A stretch of DNA of 64,000 nt from Xanthomonas maliensis. GTDB lineage: Bacteria > Pseudomonadota > Gammaproteobacteria > Xanthomonadales > Xanthomonadaceae. Below, in pieces: positions 26,339 to 34,481 of this stretch. The position numbers were made by a program, and so were the translations under genes. Position 1 is the first letter of the stretch, and the number at the start of each line of letters is the position of its first letter. The notes under the pieces were generated by a model, which saw nothing but the letters and a program-made list of their open reading frames with translations, was not told the DNA's origin and made no database searches. The stretch is from the NCBI RefSeq assembly GCF_009192945.1, contig NZ_NSET01000025.1:124001-188000 (forward strand), read 5' to 3'.

Positions 26339-27156
26339 GCCGAACTGGGATCGTCTGGCTCGCCTCGTACCCCAAGTCGGGCAATACCTGGGTGCGCTGC
26401 CTGATCGCCAGCTTGCGCAAAGGCAACGCTGCGCTGACGCTCGACGAGCTCGCACCGGCACTGCCGAATGCCGCATCGCGGGCGTGGTTGGAGCGCCATC
26501 TCGAGGTGGATATCGCCGATCTGACACCGTCCGAACTGCAGCCGCTGCGCGGCGCGGCCCATCGTCGCTGCGCGATGCAGGGCTCGAGCGTGCTCAAGGT
26601 TCATGACCGCTACGACCCCATGCTGTTCCCCGCCGTGGCGACCTCTGGCATCGTCTACATCGTGCGCGATCCGCGCGACGTCGCTCCGTCCTGGGCCGAC
26701 CACGCCGGCATCGACCTGGATGCCGCGATCGCGCAACTCGCCGAACGCACCACGGTGAGTCATACCCTGGCTCGCTATCGGCCGCAGACTCGGCAATGCT
26801 TCGGCTCGTGGTCGGAACATGTGGCGTCCTGGCTGCATGCGCCTGGCCCGCGTCTGCTGTTGCGGTACGAGGACTTGTTGGCGAATCCGTTGCAAGAAAC
26901 GGCGCGGCTGGCCGGCTTTCTGGGGCTGCCCACGGCGCCGGCACGCATCGCGCACGCTGTCGCGGCCTGTCGCTTCGAGGTGCTGCGCGACAGCGAGGAG
27001 CGCCATGGATTCGTCGAGCGCCAGCACGGGCAGGCGCGCTTCTTCCGGCAGGGGCGCGCAGGGGCGTGGCGCAGCGCCCTCAGCGCGGCACAAGCGGCAC
27101 GTATGCTCGCCTGCCATGGCCCCACCATGGCCTGGCTGGGTTACCACGACGCCTGA
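26335..27156 (+). CDS. Sulfotransferase family protein
   Basis: This 273-aa PAPS-dependent sulfotransferase has the 5'-phosphosulfate-binding loop ASYPKSGNTWVR at residues 10-21 and the 3'-phosphate motif YIVRDPRDVAPSW in the middle, then LLLRYEDLLANP. These are the full signatures of a cytosolic-type sulfotransferase, so it should be active. The ATG at 26335 overlaps the kinase stop. Its coupling to the kinase and PqqD genes implies that it acts on the same substrate, perhaps a hydroxyl of the Thr/Ser-rich core, or on the locus glycan. Sulfation of lasso-type peptides is not something I know as common, so this is inference. Confidence 0.88.
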   Translation: MSRTGIVWLASYPKSGNTWVRCLIASLRKGNAALTLDELAPALPNAASRAWLERHLEVDIADLTPSELQPLRGAAHRRCAMQGSSVLKVHDRYDPMLFPAVATSGIVYIVRDPRDVAPSWADHAGIDLDAAIAQLAERTTVSHTLARYRPQTRQCFGSWSEHVASWLHAPGPRLLLRYEDLLANPLQETARLAGFLGLPTAPARIAHAVAACRFEVLRDSEERHGFVERQHGQARFFRQGRAGAWRSALSAAQAARMLACHGPTMAWLGYHDA

Positions 27157-27170
27157 GTCCTGGCACAGGC

Positions 27171-27695
27171 TCAACGTCGCTCGGACGTGCTTTGCGACCA
27201 CGCCATCTTCCAGGCGATGCCGGTATCCTCGTAAGTGCGAAAGCCGAGCCGACGATACAGCTCGAAGGCCGGATTGTGCTTGTCGACCTGCAACACCACC
27301 TCGCGGCCATCGACCTTCGCTTGTGCCAACAGCGCCGCGATCAACATGGTCCCCACGCCTTGCCCACGGCGATCCGGCAACAGCAGGATGTCGAGTAGTC
27401 GGACCGTCCTTGTCGCGTCGCCACCCAGGTAGAGCCGCCCGATCACCCGCTCGCCCTCGGTGATCACCAGAAACAACACGTGCGCCTGGCTGAGGGTGTA
27501 GTGACGCTGCTGCGCGTCGAACTGCTGATCGATGAACGCCGCTCGGGCTGCATCGTCCCACGGCAACATCGCGAACTCGGCCCAACGCTGGGTGCGGAAC
27601 AATGCGCGCAACGCGGGCAGATCCGCCTCGCGTTGGGGGCGTGACGCCATGCCCTGCGCCAGCAATGATGCAGGGCAGGCGAACTGCGGCGGCAT
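27171..27695 (-). CDS. GNAT family N-acetyltransferase
   Basis: This protein of about 174 aa has a GNAT fold. It shows READLPALRALFRTQRWAE, the acetyl-CoA-binding loop LLPDRRGQGVGTMLI and the C-terminal NPAFELYRRLGFRTYEDTG. GNATs of this subtype are commonly encoded next to tail-collar (MdpB-like) genes, as here, where the start overlaps the stop of the first collar gene (TGATG). The acyl acceptor is unknown. It converges with the sulfotransferase gene. The start is the ATG at 27693-27695; an internal Met at residue 16 is possible. Confidence 0.88.
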   Translation of the reverse strand: MPPQFACPASLLAQGMASRPQREADLPALRALFRTQRWAEFAMLPWDDAARAAFIDQQFDAQQRHYTLSQAHVLFLVITEGERVIGRLYLGGDATRTVRLLDILLLPDRRGQGVGTMLIAALLAQAKVDGREVVLQVDKHNPAFELYRRLGFRTYEDTGIAWKMAWSQSTSERR

Positions 27696-28282
27696 CACGG
27701 CCGGGGCGGATAGATGCCGTCGGTGGCGCAGATGCAATAACGAATCGTGGTGAACGGCTGCCGATTCTCGTGCGCCTGTGCCGGCTGCACGCCTGGCGGA
27801 AAGGCGGCCAGCGCATTGGGCGACAAGGGCACCATCGCCGTCGTCGACGCCGGCGCATACGCCTTGTAGGAGGTCGGCGGCGAGGTGGTCGGATTGAGCA
27901 GGCGCGACAGGTAGGCGCTCGTGCTTGGCGTGTTGACGGCCGCTCCCGGGGCGGCCGAAGGCGGCAGGAACTTGGTGGTGATGGTATGGGTATGCGCGGG
28001 CAACTGCGACGACGACGCCAGCGCCACCGAATCGGCGCCCTGCAACTGGCCAATCGTGTAGTTGCTCAAGCCGGTACCTTGGCCCTGGCCGGTGACTGCA
28101 CGGCCGCGTAGATCCGGCAAGCCGAACGTGGCCTGCCTGTCGCCGCCGTAGGTGAAGCCGATCACTCCGAATAGCGCCTGGTACTGATTGATGCTGACCG
28201 TCTGCCCCAGGCAATCGAGCCAGCCATCGGGCGCAAAGTTGTAAGGGAACGCGCGCACTTCGCCGATAAAGCTATTGGACAT
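27695..28282 (-). CDS. Tail-collar domain protein, MdpB family (copy 1)
   Basis: This 195-aa protein starts MSNSFIGEVRAFPYNFAPDG and contains the collar motif FGLPDLRGRAVTGQGQG, a Ser/Thr/Pro-rich middle, and the conserved C-terminal CATDGIYPPRP. This is the microcystin-dependent protein/phage tail collar fold (PF07484). A good AAGGAG ribosome binding site precedes the ATG. It is one of three consecutive paralogues, with no other phage genes nearby, so it is probably a domesticated structural or secreted protein rather than prophage. Its biological function is not known to me. Confidence 0.9.
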   Translation of the reverse strand: MSNSFIGEVRAFPYNFAPDGWLDCLGQTVSINQYQALFGVIGFTYGGDRQATFGLPDLRGRAVTGQGQGTGLSNYTIGQLQGADSVALASSSQLPAHTHTITTKFLPPSAAPGAAVNTPSTSAYLSRLLNPTTSPPTSYKAYAPASTTAMVPLSPNALAAFPPGVQPAQAHENRQPFTTIRYCICATDGIYPPRP

Positions 28283-28306
28283 GTCGAACTCCTTTGCGAT
28301 GACCGG

Positions 28307-28858
28307 TCACGGCCGCTGCGGGTAGAACCCGTTCAGGCAGATCAGATAGTTCAGCGTCTGCGTCGCCATGTGGTTGTCGTGCGGTAGGCCTGCGCCGGCG
28401 ACGCTCACCGCATTGGGTGCCAGCGTGGCGACGGCGGGAGTCGAACCGGCAGGAGGAACGAAATACGCCGTTTCGCCGTTCTGGGTGACTGCAGGCAATT
28501 GCGTGGTAGGCACTGACGAAGACGCCGGCGCATTGAACGCCTGCAGCGCATGCGTGTGCGCAGGCATCTCCGCCAGTTGCAGCGACACCGTCTCGGTGCC
28601 GAATTGCTGCCCGAGCACGCGCGCCGTCAGTTGCGGCGCCGGCGCACGCGCCGCACCCTGGCCTTGCGAGATCGCAACGCGGCCGCGCAGGTCCGGCAGG
28701 TTGAAGGTGGTTCTTGCGTCGCCGCCGTACGTGGTCCCGATCAGCGAATAAAGCGCCATGTAATTGTTGATCTGCAACTGACGTCCATCGCAAAACGCCC
28801 AGCCCTGGGGTTCGTAATTGCCGGCAAACAGGATGATTTGACCGAGATAGGCATCCAT
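28307..28858 (-). CDS. Tail-collar domain protein, MdpB family (copy 2)
   Basis: This 183-aa paralogue starts MDAYLGQIILFAGNYEPQGW, with FNLPDLRGRVAISQGQG, a variable Ser/Thr/Ala-rich central part, and a C-terminal CLNGFYPQRP. A strong AAGGAG ribosome binding site lies upstream of the ATG at 28856-28858. It sits 24 bases from each flanking paralogue, so the three are one transcript. The conserved N- and C-termini with divergent middles suggest assembly subunits with different surfaces. Confidence 0.9.
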   Translation of the reverse strand: MDAYLGQIILFAGNYEPQGWAFCDGRQLQINNYMALYSLIGTTYGGDARTTFNLPDLRGRVAISQGQGAARAPAPQLTARVLGQQFGTETVSLQLAEMPAHTHALQAFNAPASSSVPTTQLPAVTQNGETAYFVPPAGSTPAVATLAPNAVSVAGAGLPHDNHMATQTLNYLICLNGFYPQRP

Positions 28859-28882
28859 GGTGTGGCTCCTTTGGGGCCCGCG

Positions 28883-29422
28883 TCAGGGGCGCGGCGGGTA
28901 GATGCCGACCGTGCAGATGCAGAAGTTCAGCACCAGCGATGGCTGCATGTTGTTGTGAGCGGCGCCGGCACCTTGCTGGCTCACCGAGTCGGCGGCCAGC
29001 GCGGTCGGCGTGCCGGCCGGCGCATACAGGTTTTGCGACGCCTCGGTCTGGGCCAATAGGACGGTGGTCGAGGCCGCGGCGGTCGTCGCCGCCGCGGCAA
29101 ACGCATTGACCTCGTGTATATGCGGCGGAATCTGCGCGGCGGTCAGCGCGACGGCCTCCAACCCGCCATAGGTGCCAACCGTATAGGACACGGGGGGCGA
29201 AGTGAGCGGATTGACGCCCTGACCGACAGGCACGCGCCCGCGCAGATCCGGCAGATTGAACGTGGTCTTGCCGTCGCCCCCGAACTGGGCGCCGAGCAAG
29301 GACGCTAATGCGGCGTTGCTGTTGATCGGCAACGCGCGGCCATCACATGGCAACCATCCGGCCGGTGCCCAGTCCGTCGGGAATAGGCGAATTTCACCTA
29401 CAAACGCGTCGGTCTCATTCAT
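28883..29422 (-). CDS. Tail-collar domain protein, MdpB family (copy 3)
   Basis: This 179-aa paralogue starts MNETDAFVGEIRLFPTDWAP and contains FNLPDLRGRVPVGQG and the C-terminal CTVGIYPPRP. I chose the ATG at 29420-29422, which has a GAGGAG ribosome binding site eight bases upstream, over an upstream in-frame start. It is the first gene of the four-gene minus-strand unit (three collar proteins, then GNAT). Its promoter should lie in the 281-base divergent region before the nucleotidyltransferase gene. Confidence 0.9.
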   Translation of the reverse strand: MNETDAFVGEIRLFPTDWAPAGWLPCDGRALPINSNAALASLLGAQFGGDGKTTFNLPDLRGRVPVGQGVNPLTSPPVSYTVGTYGGLEAVALTAAQIPPHIHEVNAFAAAATTAAASTTVLLAQTEASQNLYAPAGTPTALAADSVSQQGAGAAHNNMQPSLVLNFCICTVGIYPPRP

Positions 29423-29703
29423 AAAACGGCTCCTCAACGATCGGCAATATCAAGCGCATGGATAAGAACCCTGGGATTGACCCAAGCCATCGCAGCAACC
29501 CCGTGCAAAACGCTCCCGCGGCGCTTCCGCGCAAGCCGCGAGGCGGCGAACGCTGTGCTATTAATAGCGCGGGGCATGCACAGCGCATCGGCGCTGGGCC
29601 GGCATGACAGACATGGCCGTCAGGCGGCGCAAAACGATGTGCATCGATTACGACTTCGCTCAGTATTCCCCGCAATCCGCAGACGCGGATATGGCCCCTG
29701 GCA

Positions 29704-30987
29704 TTGAACGTAGCACAGTCCGTACACGCGGCAAGGTGCGCGCGTTCACCACTTGTGATTCTCGTGCCGTCCGTCGCTGAAATGGAGGCATGTGTTGCGC
29801 TCGAGCGCGTTTGCGCGACATGGTCGCCTGCATTCGACTATGTGCTGTCGCTGTGGCGGCAGCATGATCGTGGTGAGGGGGCGCCGTCGCAATGCGCCCC
29901 ACCCGATGTGGCCATGTTCGAGCGCGCCTTGGCGCAGCACCGGATGGCGCTGGCGCTTCCAGCCGCAGAGACATTGCCAGCCGGTGTCCCAGAACCATTG
30001 CGCAATGCGCTGCGGCAACGCCAGCGGCGAATGCTTCTGCGTGGCTTGCAACAGACTGCGGCGGTACGCGAGGTCGTCATCGCGCTGCAGCGCGCCGGCT
30101 TGCGTTGTTGCTTGCTCAAGGGGCACGGATACGCCGCGTTGTTTGGGCAAGCGCATCGCGAGGCCTGCGACATCGACGTATTGATCGAGGCACACGCGCT
30201 GCACGACGCGTTGTCGACGTTGCAAACCCTGGGTTACGCACTGCAAGCGGATGCCGCCGCAGATCTCGCTGGCTATTGCCGCCGTAACCACGCCTTGCCA
30301 CTGCAACACCCGGCGAGCGGAGTGGTGCTGGAACTGCATCTGCGGTTGGCCAACCACGAGCGCCAGTTCCCGCTCAGCGCCGAGGTCTGGCGCGATCATC
30401 TCGGCAACGTGACGCTCGCTGGCATGCAGGTGCCCACGCTGTCGCCACCGGCCGCCGTGGTGTATGCCGCCTTTCATGGCACCAAACATCATTGGCATCG
30501 CGCATTCTGGTTGGTGGACATGGCCCATGCGCTGTGCAGTCCGCAGCTGGATTGGGATGCGGTGCTCGCGTTGGCGCGTCGGCTCGGCGTGGAGCGCCAG
30601 CTGGCCTTGAGCGCGCTGCTGGTCGAAGCCAGCCTGGGTGTCGCGCTGCCGGATGCATTGCAGCGCCAATCCGCGTTGCTGCGTGCGGCACGTCCGGCCG
30701 CTGCAGCGCTGTTGCCCTGCCTGGATGCACTAGGGTCCGACCGTGGTGCGGATCTGGCGGTGCGCTTGGGGGTGACCGGCTACGCCCGTTATCTGCTGTC
30801 GCTGCAATCGCGCTGGCGTGGACGACTCGGCTTGCTCCCAGGCTTGCTGGCCCCGACCGATGCCGACCGCCTGGCGCTGCCACTGCCGCGCGCGTTGCGC
30901 TGGGTCTATCCCGGCGTGCGCGTGGTTCGGCTGACCCTGCAACACCTGCATAAGCAACGCGATCTGCGGCGCGCACGCCAGAACTGA
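29704..30987 (+). CDS. Nucleotidyltransferase family protein (PF14907-like), RiPP-associated
   Basis: This protein of up to 427 aa has the signature CCLLKGHGYAALFG...CDIDVLI, in which the DxD pair marks a nucleotidyltransferase active site. It is followed by VLELHLRLANH and AFHGTKHHWHRAFWLVDMA. Such proteins recur in lasso-type clusters that carry PqqD, B2, cyclase and HprK-like kinase genes. In the pseudomycoidin pathway a homologue acts after the kinase on the modified C-terminal residue. The TTG at 29704 is only one possible start. The ATG at 29782 is another, and neither has a good ribosome binding site. It shares the strand of the B1/kinase/sulfotransferase genes but is separated from them by the collar block. 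Confidence 0.8.
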   Translation: MNVAQSVHAARCARSPLVILVPSVAEMEACVALERVCATWSPAFDYVLSLWRQHDRGEGAPSQCAPPDVAMFERALAQHRMALALPAAETLPAGVPEPLRNALRQRQRRMLLRGLQQTAAVREVVIALQRAGLRCCLLKGHGYAALFGQAHREACDIDVLIEAHALHDALSTLQTLGYALQADAAADLAGYCRRNHALPLQHPASGVVLELHLRLANHERQFPLSAEVWRDHLGNVTLAGMQVPTLSPPAAVVYAAFHGTKHHWHRAFWLVDMAHALCSPQLDWDAVLALARRLGVERQLALSALLVEASLGVALPDALQRQSALLRAARPAAAALLPCLDALGSDRGADLAVRLGVTGYARYLLSLQSRWRGRLGLLPGLLAPTDADRLALPLPRALRWVYPGVRVVRLTLQHLHKQRDLRRARQN

Positions 30988-31071
30988 GCAAGCGCGACAA
31001 CGGCATGTGGTGCGAAGCGATCGTCCGCAGCGCTATCGCGGTCCTCGCTCCGACCCCTGCCTTCCGACCTA

Positions 31072-31116
31072 TTGACTACAGTTGTCGTCAGGCCTATGTT
31101 GACGACAACTGTAGTC
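31072..31116 (+). promoter_or_regulatory. Promoter overlapped by a double BlaI/MecI-type operator
   Basis: A perfect 17-base inverted repeat, GACTACAGTTGTCGTCA (31074-31090) and its complement (31100-31116), is separated by nine bases. Each arm itself resembles a BlaI operator of the form GACTACA-N2-TGTCGTC, with the TACA/TGTA half-site elements of this family. A likely promoter (TTGACT 31072-31077, 17-base spacer, TATGTT 31095-31100) lies wholly inside it, twelve bases before the AGGAGG ribosome binding site region. Bound repressor would block RNA polymerase, so autoregulation of the blaI/blaR-like pair is strongly suggested. Confidence 0.85.
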
Positions 31117-31128
31117 AGGAGGCGGGCC

Positions 31129-31515
31129 ATGCGTGGCAAGACCATCGGGGACCAGGAGCTGGCCCTGCTGCAACATATCGAACAGCAAGGCCCGAGCAGC
31201 GTCGGCGAGGTGGCCGCGGCGTTCGGCGAGGCGCGCGGGCTGGCGCGCTCGACCGTGCTGACCATGATGGAGCGCCTGCGCGCCAAAGGCTTTCTGCGCC
31301 GTAAGCAGGCGGGCGGGGCGTACCGCTACAGCGCCACCGCCGGGCAGGACGACGTCGTGCGCTCGGCGGTGGGCCAGTTCGTCGAGAAGACCCTGCAGGG
31401 TTCGGTGTCGCCGTTCGTGGCCTGGATGTCGCAGCGCGCTGAGGTCAGCGACAGCGAGCTGGCCGAGCTGGAAGCATTGGTCGCCAAGCTGCAGTCGCAG
31501 CGCAAGGAGGATTGA
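31129..31515 (+). CDS. BlaI/MecI-family transcriptional repressor
   Basis: This 128-aa winged-helix repressor starts MRGKTIGDQELALLQHIEQQ. A DNA-binding helix region follows: VGEVAAAFGEARGLARSTVLTMMERLRAKGFL, then wing RRKQAGGAYRY. A C-terminal dimerisation helix ends in ELEALVAKLQSQRK. I chose the ATG at 31129 because an AGGAGG ribosome binding site sits six bases upstream. It is followed after three bases by an M56 peptidase/BlaR-like gene, the usual repressor-sensor arrangement. No beta-lactamase gene is adjacent, so the regulon may be an envelope-stress one or act elsewhere. Confidence 0.93.
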   Translation: MRGKTIGDQELALLQHIEQQGPSSVGEVAAAFGEARGLARSTVLTMMERLRAKGFLRRKQAGGAYRYSATAGQDDVVRSAVGQFVEKTLQGSVSPFVAWMSQRAEVSDSELAELEALVAKLQSQRKED

Positions 31516-31518
31516 GCC

Positions 31519-33309
31519 ATGACGATCGAGACCCTGCTGTGGACACTCGGCGCCACCAGCCTGCAGACCGCGGTGTTGGTACTGGTGGTCTGGGCGCTCT
31601 GCCGCAGCCTGCGGCGGTTGCCTGCGCGCACGCAGACCTGGCTGTGGTGGTTGGTGGCAGTACAAGCGGTGGCCGGTGTGTTCTGGCAGGCGCCGTTGCA
31701 GGTGCCGGTGCTGCCGGCACCGACCCAGGCGCCGGCGCTGGTGCTCGCACCTGCCGACCTGGCTGCCGCAGTGCCGGCAACCCCTGCATCGGCGGCGGCG
31801 GTCGCCGCCGCACCTGCCCCGCAATGGCCGGTGTGGTTGGCTGCGCTGTGGGCCGCCGGCGTGTTGGCGATGGCGGTGGGAACGCTGCGCGCGTATCGCC
31901 GCAGCCGCGCACTGGTACGCCACGCAGTGCCCTGCACGGACCACAGTTTGGTGGCGGCACTACGCATGGCGGCCGAGGCGCATGGCCTGGCGCGGCCGCC
32001 GCAGCTGCGGTTGTCGACGCAGATCGCCTCGCCGCAGCTGATCGGTCCCTGGAAGCCGGTGCTGCTGCTGCCGGCCGGCCGTCAGCCCGCGCTGACCGGC
32101 GACGATCTCGACATGGCCCTGACCCACGAGCTGGTGCATCTGCGCCGGCGCGATCTGTGGTGGGGCTTGCTGCCAGCCGTGGCCCAGCACCTGTTCTTCT
32201 TTCATCCGTTGGTGCATCTGGCCGCGCGCGAATACGCCATCGCGCGCGAAGCGGCCTGCGATGCCGACGTGGTCGCCGGTCACCGACATTGTCGCCATCA
32301 CTACGGCCGCTTGCTGCTGCAATTGGGTGTGGCAGCGCGTCCTATCGGCGGCGTGGCCAGCGCCTCGCCGTCCTTCCTCAGCCTGAAGCGGAGATTGCAC
32401 ATGTTGCAGAACACCCGTTCCTTCCCGCGCTGGGGCGCTGCCCTGATCCTGGGGGCCGTCGCCCTGACCGGCGTGCTGCCGTTGCGACTGGTCGCCATGC
32501 CGGCACCGCCGACTCCGCCGGTCGCCCCAGTACCGCCGCTGCCGCCCAAAGCGCCGACCGTCGCGGCGTCGCCTGCCCCTGCTGCGCCCGCCGCACCTGC
32601 GGCACCTGCCGCTCCCGATGCTGCCGCGGCGCCGGCTGCCCCCGCGGCGCCCGCCGCACCGCCGGCGCCACTGCCACCGACCGGTGCCTCGGTCACTGGC
32701 CTGGTCACCGACGGCCATCTGACCCTGCGCGATGCGCCCAACCGCGATGCCTACGTCTTGCTGCGTCAGGGGCGGAGCACGATGGATGGGTCGTTGCAGG
32801 ATCTGCACCGCGCCCGCGCGGTTGCCAACGGCGATCAGTTGCTGTGGTTCCGCAAGAATGGGCGGCAGTACGTGGTGCGCGATGCAGCAACCTTGCGCCG
32901 TCTGGAGTCGCTGTATGCGCCGGTGAGCCAGCTGGGTCAGGCGCAAGGAACGCTGGGCGAACAGCAGGGGCAACTGGGTGCGCGCCAGGGTGCGCTGGGC
33001 GCGCAAATGGCCACCTACGGGGCGCGTGCTGCCGCTGCAGCGGCCGAACAGGCGCGTGCAACGATCGACCGCGACGGCATTGCCGAGCGCGCCGCCGAGC
33101 AGGCCGCGCGCCAGGCCGAACGGGCGCTGCAAACGTCTGGTTTGCAGCAGCAGATCGAGGCGCTGGCCAAACAGCAGGCCGCCTTGGGCGTGCGGCAAGC
33201 CGAGCTGGCGCACCAGCAGGCAGCTGCCAGCGCGCACGCCGATGCGGAACTGCAACGCCTGATCCGCGATGCCGTCGATCGCGGGCTGGCGGTGCCGGTC
33301 GAGGGCTGA
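31519..33309 (+). CDS. M56 family (BlaR1-like) membrane metallopeptidase
   Basis: This 596-aa protein has an N-terminal membrane segment (about residues 12-30), a second near 100-120, and the zinc peptidase motif HELVHLRRRD, followed by AAREYAIAREAACDADVVAG with the third zinc ligand. A further membrane segment near residue 310 precedes a Pro/Ala-rich linker, then a domain containing ASVTGLVTDGHLTLRD and a glutamine/alanine-rich coiled-coil C-terminus with repeated LGxxQGxLG units. BlaR-type proteins cleave the repressor on signal. There is no penicillin-binding sensor domain, so the inducer is probably not a beta-lactam. Co-transcribed with blaI. Confidence 0.9.
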   Translation: MTIETLLWTLGATSLQTAVLVLVVWALCRSLRRLPARTQTWLWWLVAVQAVAGVFWQAPLQVPVLPAPTQAPALVLAPADLAAAVPATPASAAAVAAAPAPQWPVWLAALWAAGVLAMAVGTLRAYRRSRALVRHAVPCTDHSLVAALRMAAEAHGLARPPQLRLSTQIASPQLIGPWKPVLLLPAGRQPALTGDDLDMALTHELVHLRRRDLWWGLLPAVAQHLFFFHPLVHLAAREYAIAREAACDADVVAGHRHCRHHYGRLLLQLGVAARPIGGVASASPSFLSLKRRLHMLQNTRSFPRWGAALILGAVALTGVLPLRLVAMPAPPTPPVAPVPPLPPKAPTVAASPAPAAPAAPAAPAAPDAAAAPAAPAAPAAPPAPLPPTGASVTGLVTDGHLTLRDAPNRDAYVLLRQGRSTMDGSLQDLHRARAVANGDQLLWFRKNGRQYVVRDAATLRRLESLYAPVSQLGQAQGTLGEQQGQLGARQGALGAQMATYGARAAAAAAEQARATIDRDGIAERAAEQAARQAERALQTSGLQQQIEALAKQQAALGVRQAELAHQQAAASAHADAELQRLIRDAVDRGLAVPVEG

Positions 33310-33365
33310 GCGGGAGACCGGCATTTCGTCGATACTGCGCGGCGCATCCACAACGCGTGTCGGCG

Positions 33366-34481
33366 ATGACGTATCGAGTGCTGGTGTTGGGCGGCTACGG
33401 CCATTTTGGCGCGCGCATCGTGCGTGCGCTGGCGGCGATGCAGCAGATCGAGGTGATCGCGGCTGGCCGGCATCCGCAGGCGGTCGCGACCACCTGGCCG
33501 CAGGTCCCGTCCGGCCGCATCACCGCCTGCACGCTGGACATCGCTGCCGCGGACTTTGCAGTGCGCCTGGCGGCCACCGGCGCCGAGGTGGTCGTGCATA
33601 CCGCCGGCCCGTTCCAGGGCCAGGACTACGCGGTCGCCCGCGCCTGCCTGGGGGCCGGCATGCACTACATCGATCTGGCCGATGGCCGCGCCTTTGTGCA
33701 GCAGTTCCCGACCGCAGTCGACGCGCTCGCCCAGCGCGTTGGACGGACCGCGATCAGTGGTGCCAGCACCTTGCCGGCACTGTCCAGCGCGGTGGTGGAT
33801 GCGCTGTTGCCGCGGCTGGACGTACTGGACGGCATCGACCTGGTGATCGCCCCGGCGCAAGCGACGCCGCTCGGCCTGGCGACCGTGCGCGCCGTGCTGT
33901 CGTATTGCGGCACACCGTTCACCTGGTGGGAGGCCGGCCGCTGGCAGCCGGTGGTGGGCTGGGCCCGGCCGCAGCGCGTGCGCTTTGCGCAGTTGGCGCC
34001 GCGGCTGGCCGCGCCCTGCGACGTGCCTGATCACGCACTGTTGCCCGCGCGCTATCCCGGCGTGCGCAGCGTGCGCTTCCGCGCGGCACTGGAGTTGCCG
34101 CTGTTGCAGCGCGGCCTGGCGGCGATTGCCTGGTTGCGCACGCATGGCGTGCCGCTGCCGATGGCGCGGCTGGCGCATGTGCTGGCGCGCGCCGGGCGTT
34201 GGTTCGACCACTTCGGCAGCGACCTGGGCGGCATGCGGGTGGAACTGCAGGGCCAACGCGCTGGCAAGACCTGCACGCTGCGCTGGGATCTGACCGCAGC
34301 CATGCTGCACGGACCGGAGATTCCCTGCTTCGCCGCGATCCTGCTGGTGCGCAAGCTGGCCGCCGGACACACCCTGCCCAGCGGTGCGCACGCCTGTGTG
34401 GGATTGCTGACGCTGGCCGAGTTCGAGCAGGAATTTGCCGCTTGGCAGATGCACACGACGGTGTCGGAGACCAGCGCGTAG
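33366..34481 (+). CDS. Saccharopine dehydrogenase-like NAD(P)-binding oxidoreductase
   Basis: This 371-aa protein has an N-terminal Rossmann fold starting MTYRVLVLGGYGHFGARIVR, then VVVHTAGPFQGQDYAVARACLGAGMHYIDLADGRAF, typical of Sacchrp_dh_NADP-family proteins that resemble trans-acting enoyl reductases. The ATG at 33366 follows the M56 gene by 56 bases and may be co-transcribed. The C-terminal half has no recognisable catalytic motif. Biochemical role unknown; a redox step on a small or lipid substrate is a guess. Confidence 0.85.
   Translation: MTYRVLVLGGYGHFGARIVRALAAMQQIEVIAAGRHPQAVATTWPQVPSGRITACTLDIAAADFAVRLAATGAEVVVHTAGPFQGQDYAVARACLGAGMHYIDLADGRAFVQQFPTAVDALAQRVGRTAISGASTLPALSSAVVDALLPRLDVLDGIDLVIAPAQATPLGLATVRAVLSYCGTPFTWWEAGRWQPVVGWARPQRVRFAQLAPRLAAPCDVPDHALLPARYPGVRSVRFRAALELPLLQRGLAAIAWLRTHGVPLPMARLAHVLARAGRWFDHFGSDLGGMRVELQGQRAGKTCTLRWDLTAAMLHGPEIPCFAAILLVRKLAAGHTLPSGAHACVGLLTLAEFEQEFAAWQMHTTVSETSA

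Noticed and set aside
27695..29422. Prophage
   Set aside because: Only collar-type proteins are present; no integrase, capsid, terminase, lysis or attachment sites are seen.
31129..33309. Beta-lactam resistance operon
   Set aside because: No beta-lactamase gene is adjacent, and the M56 protein has no penicillin-binding sensor domain.
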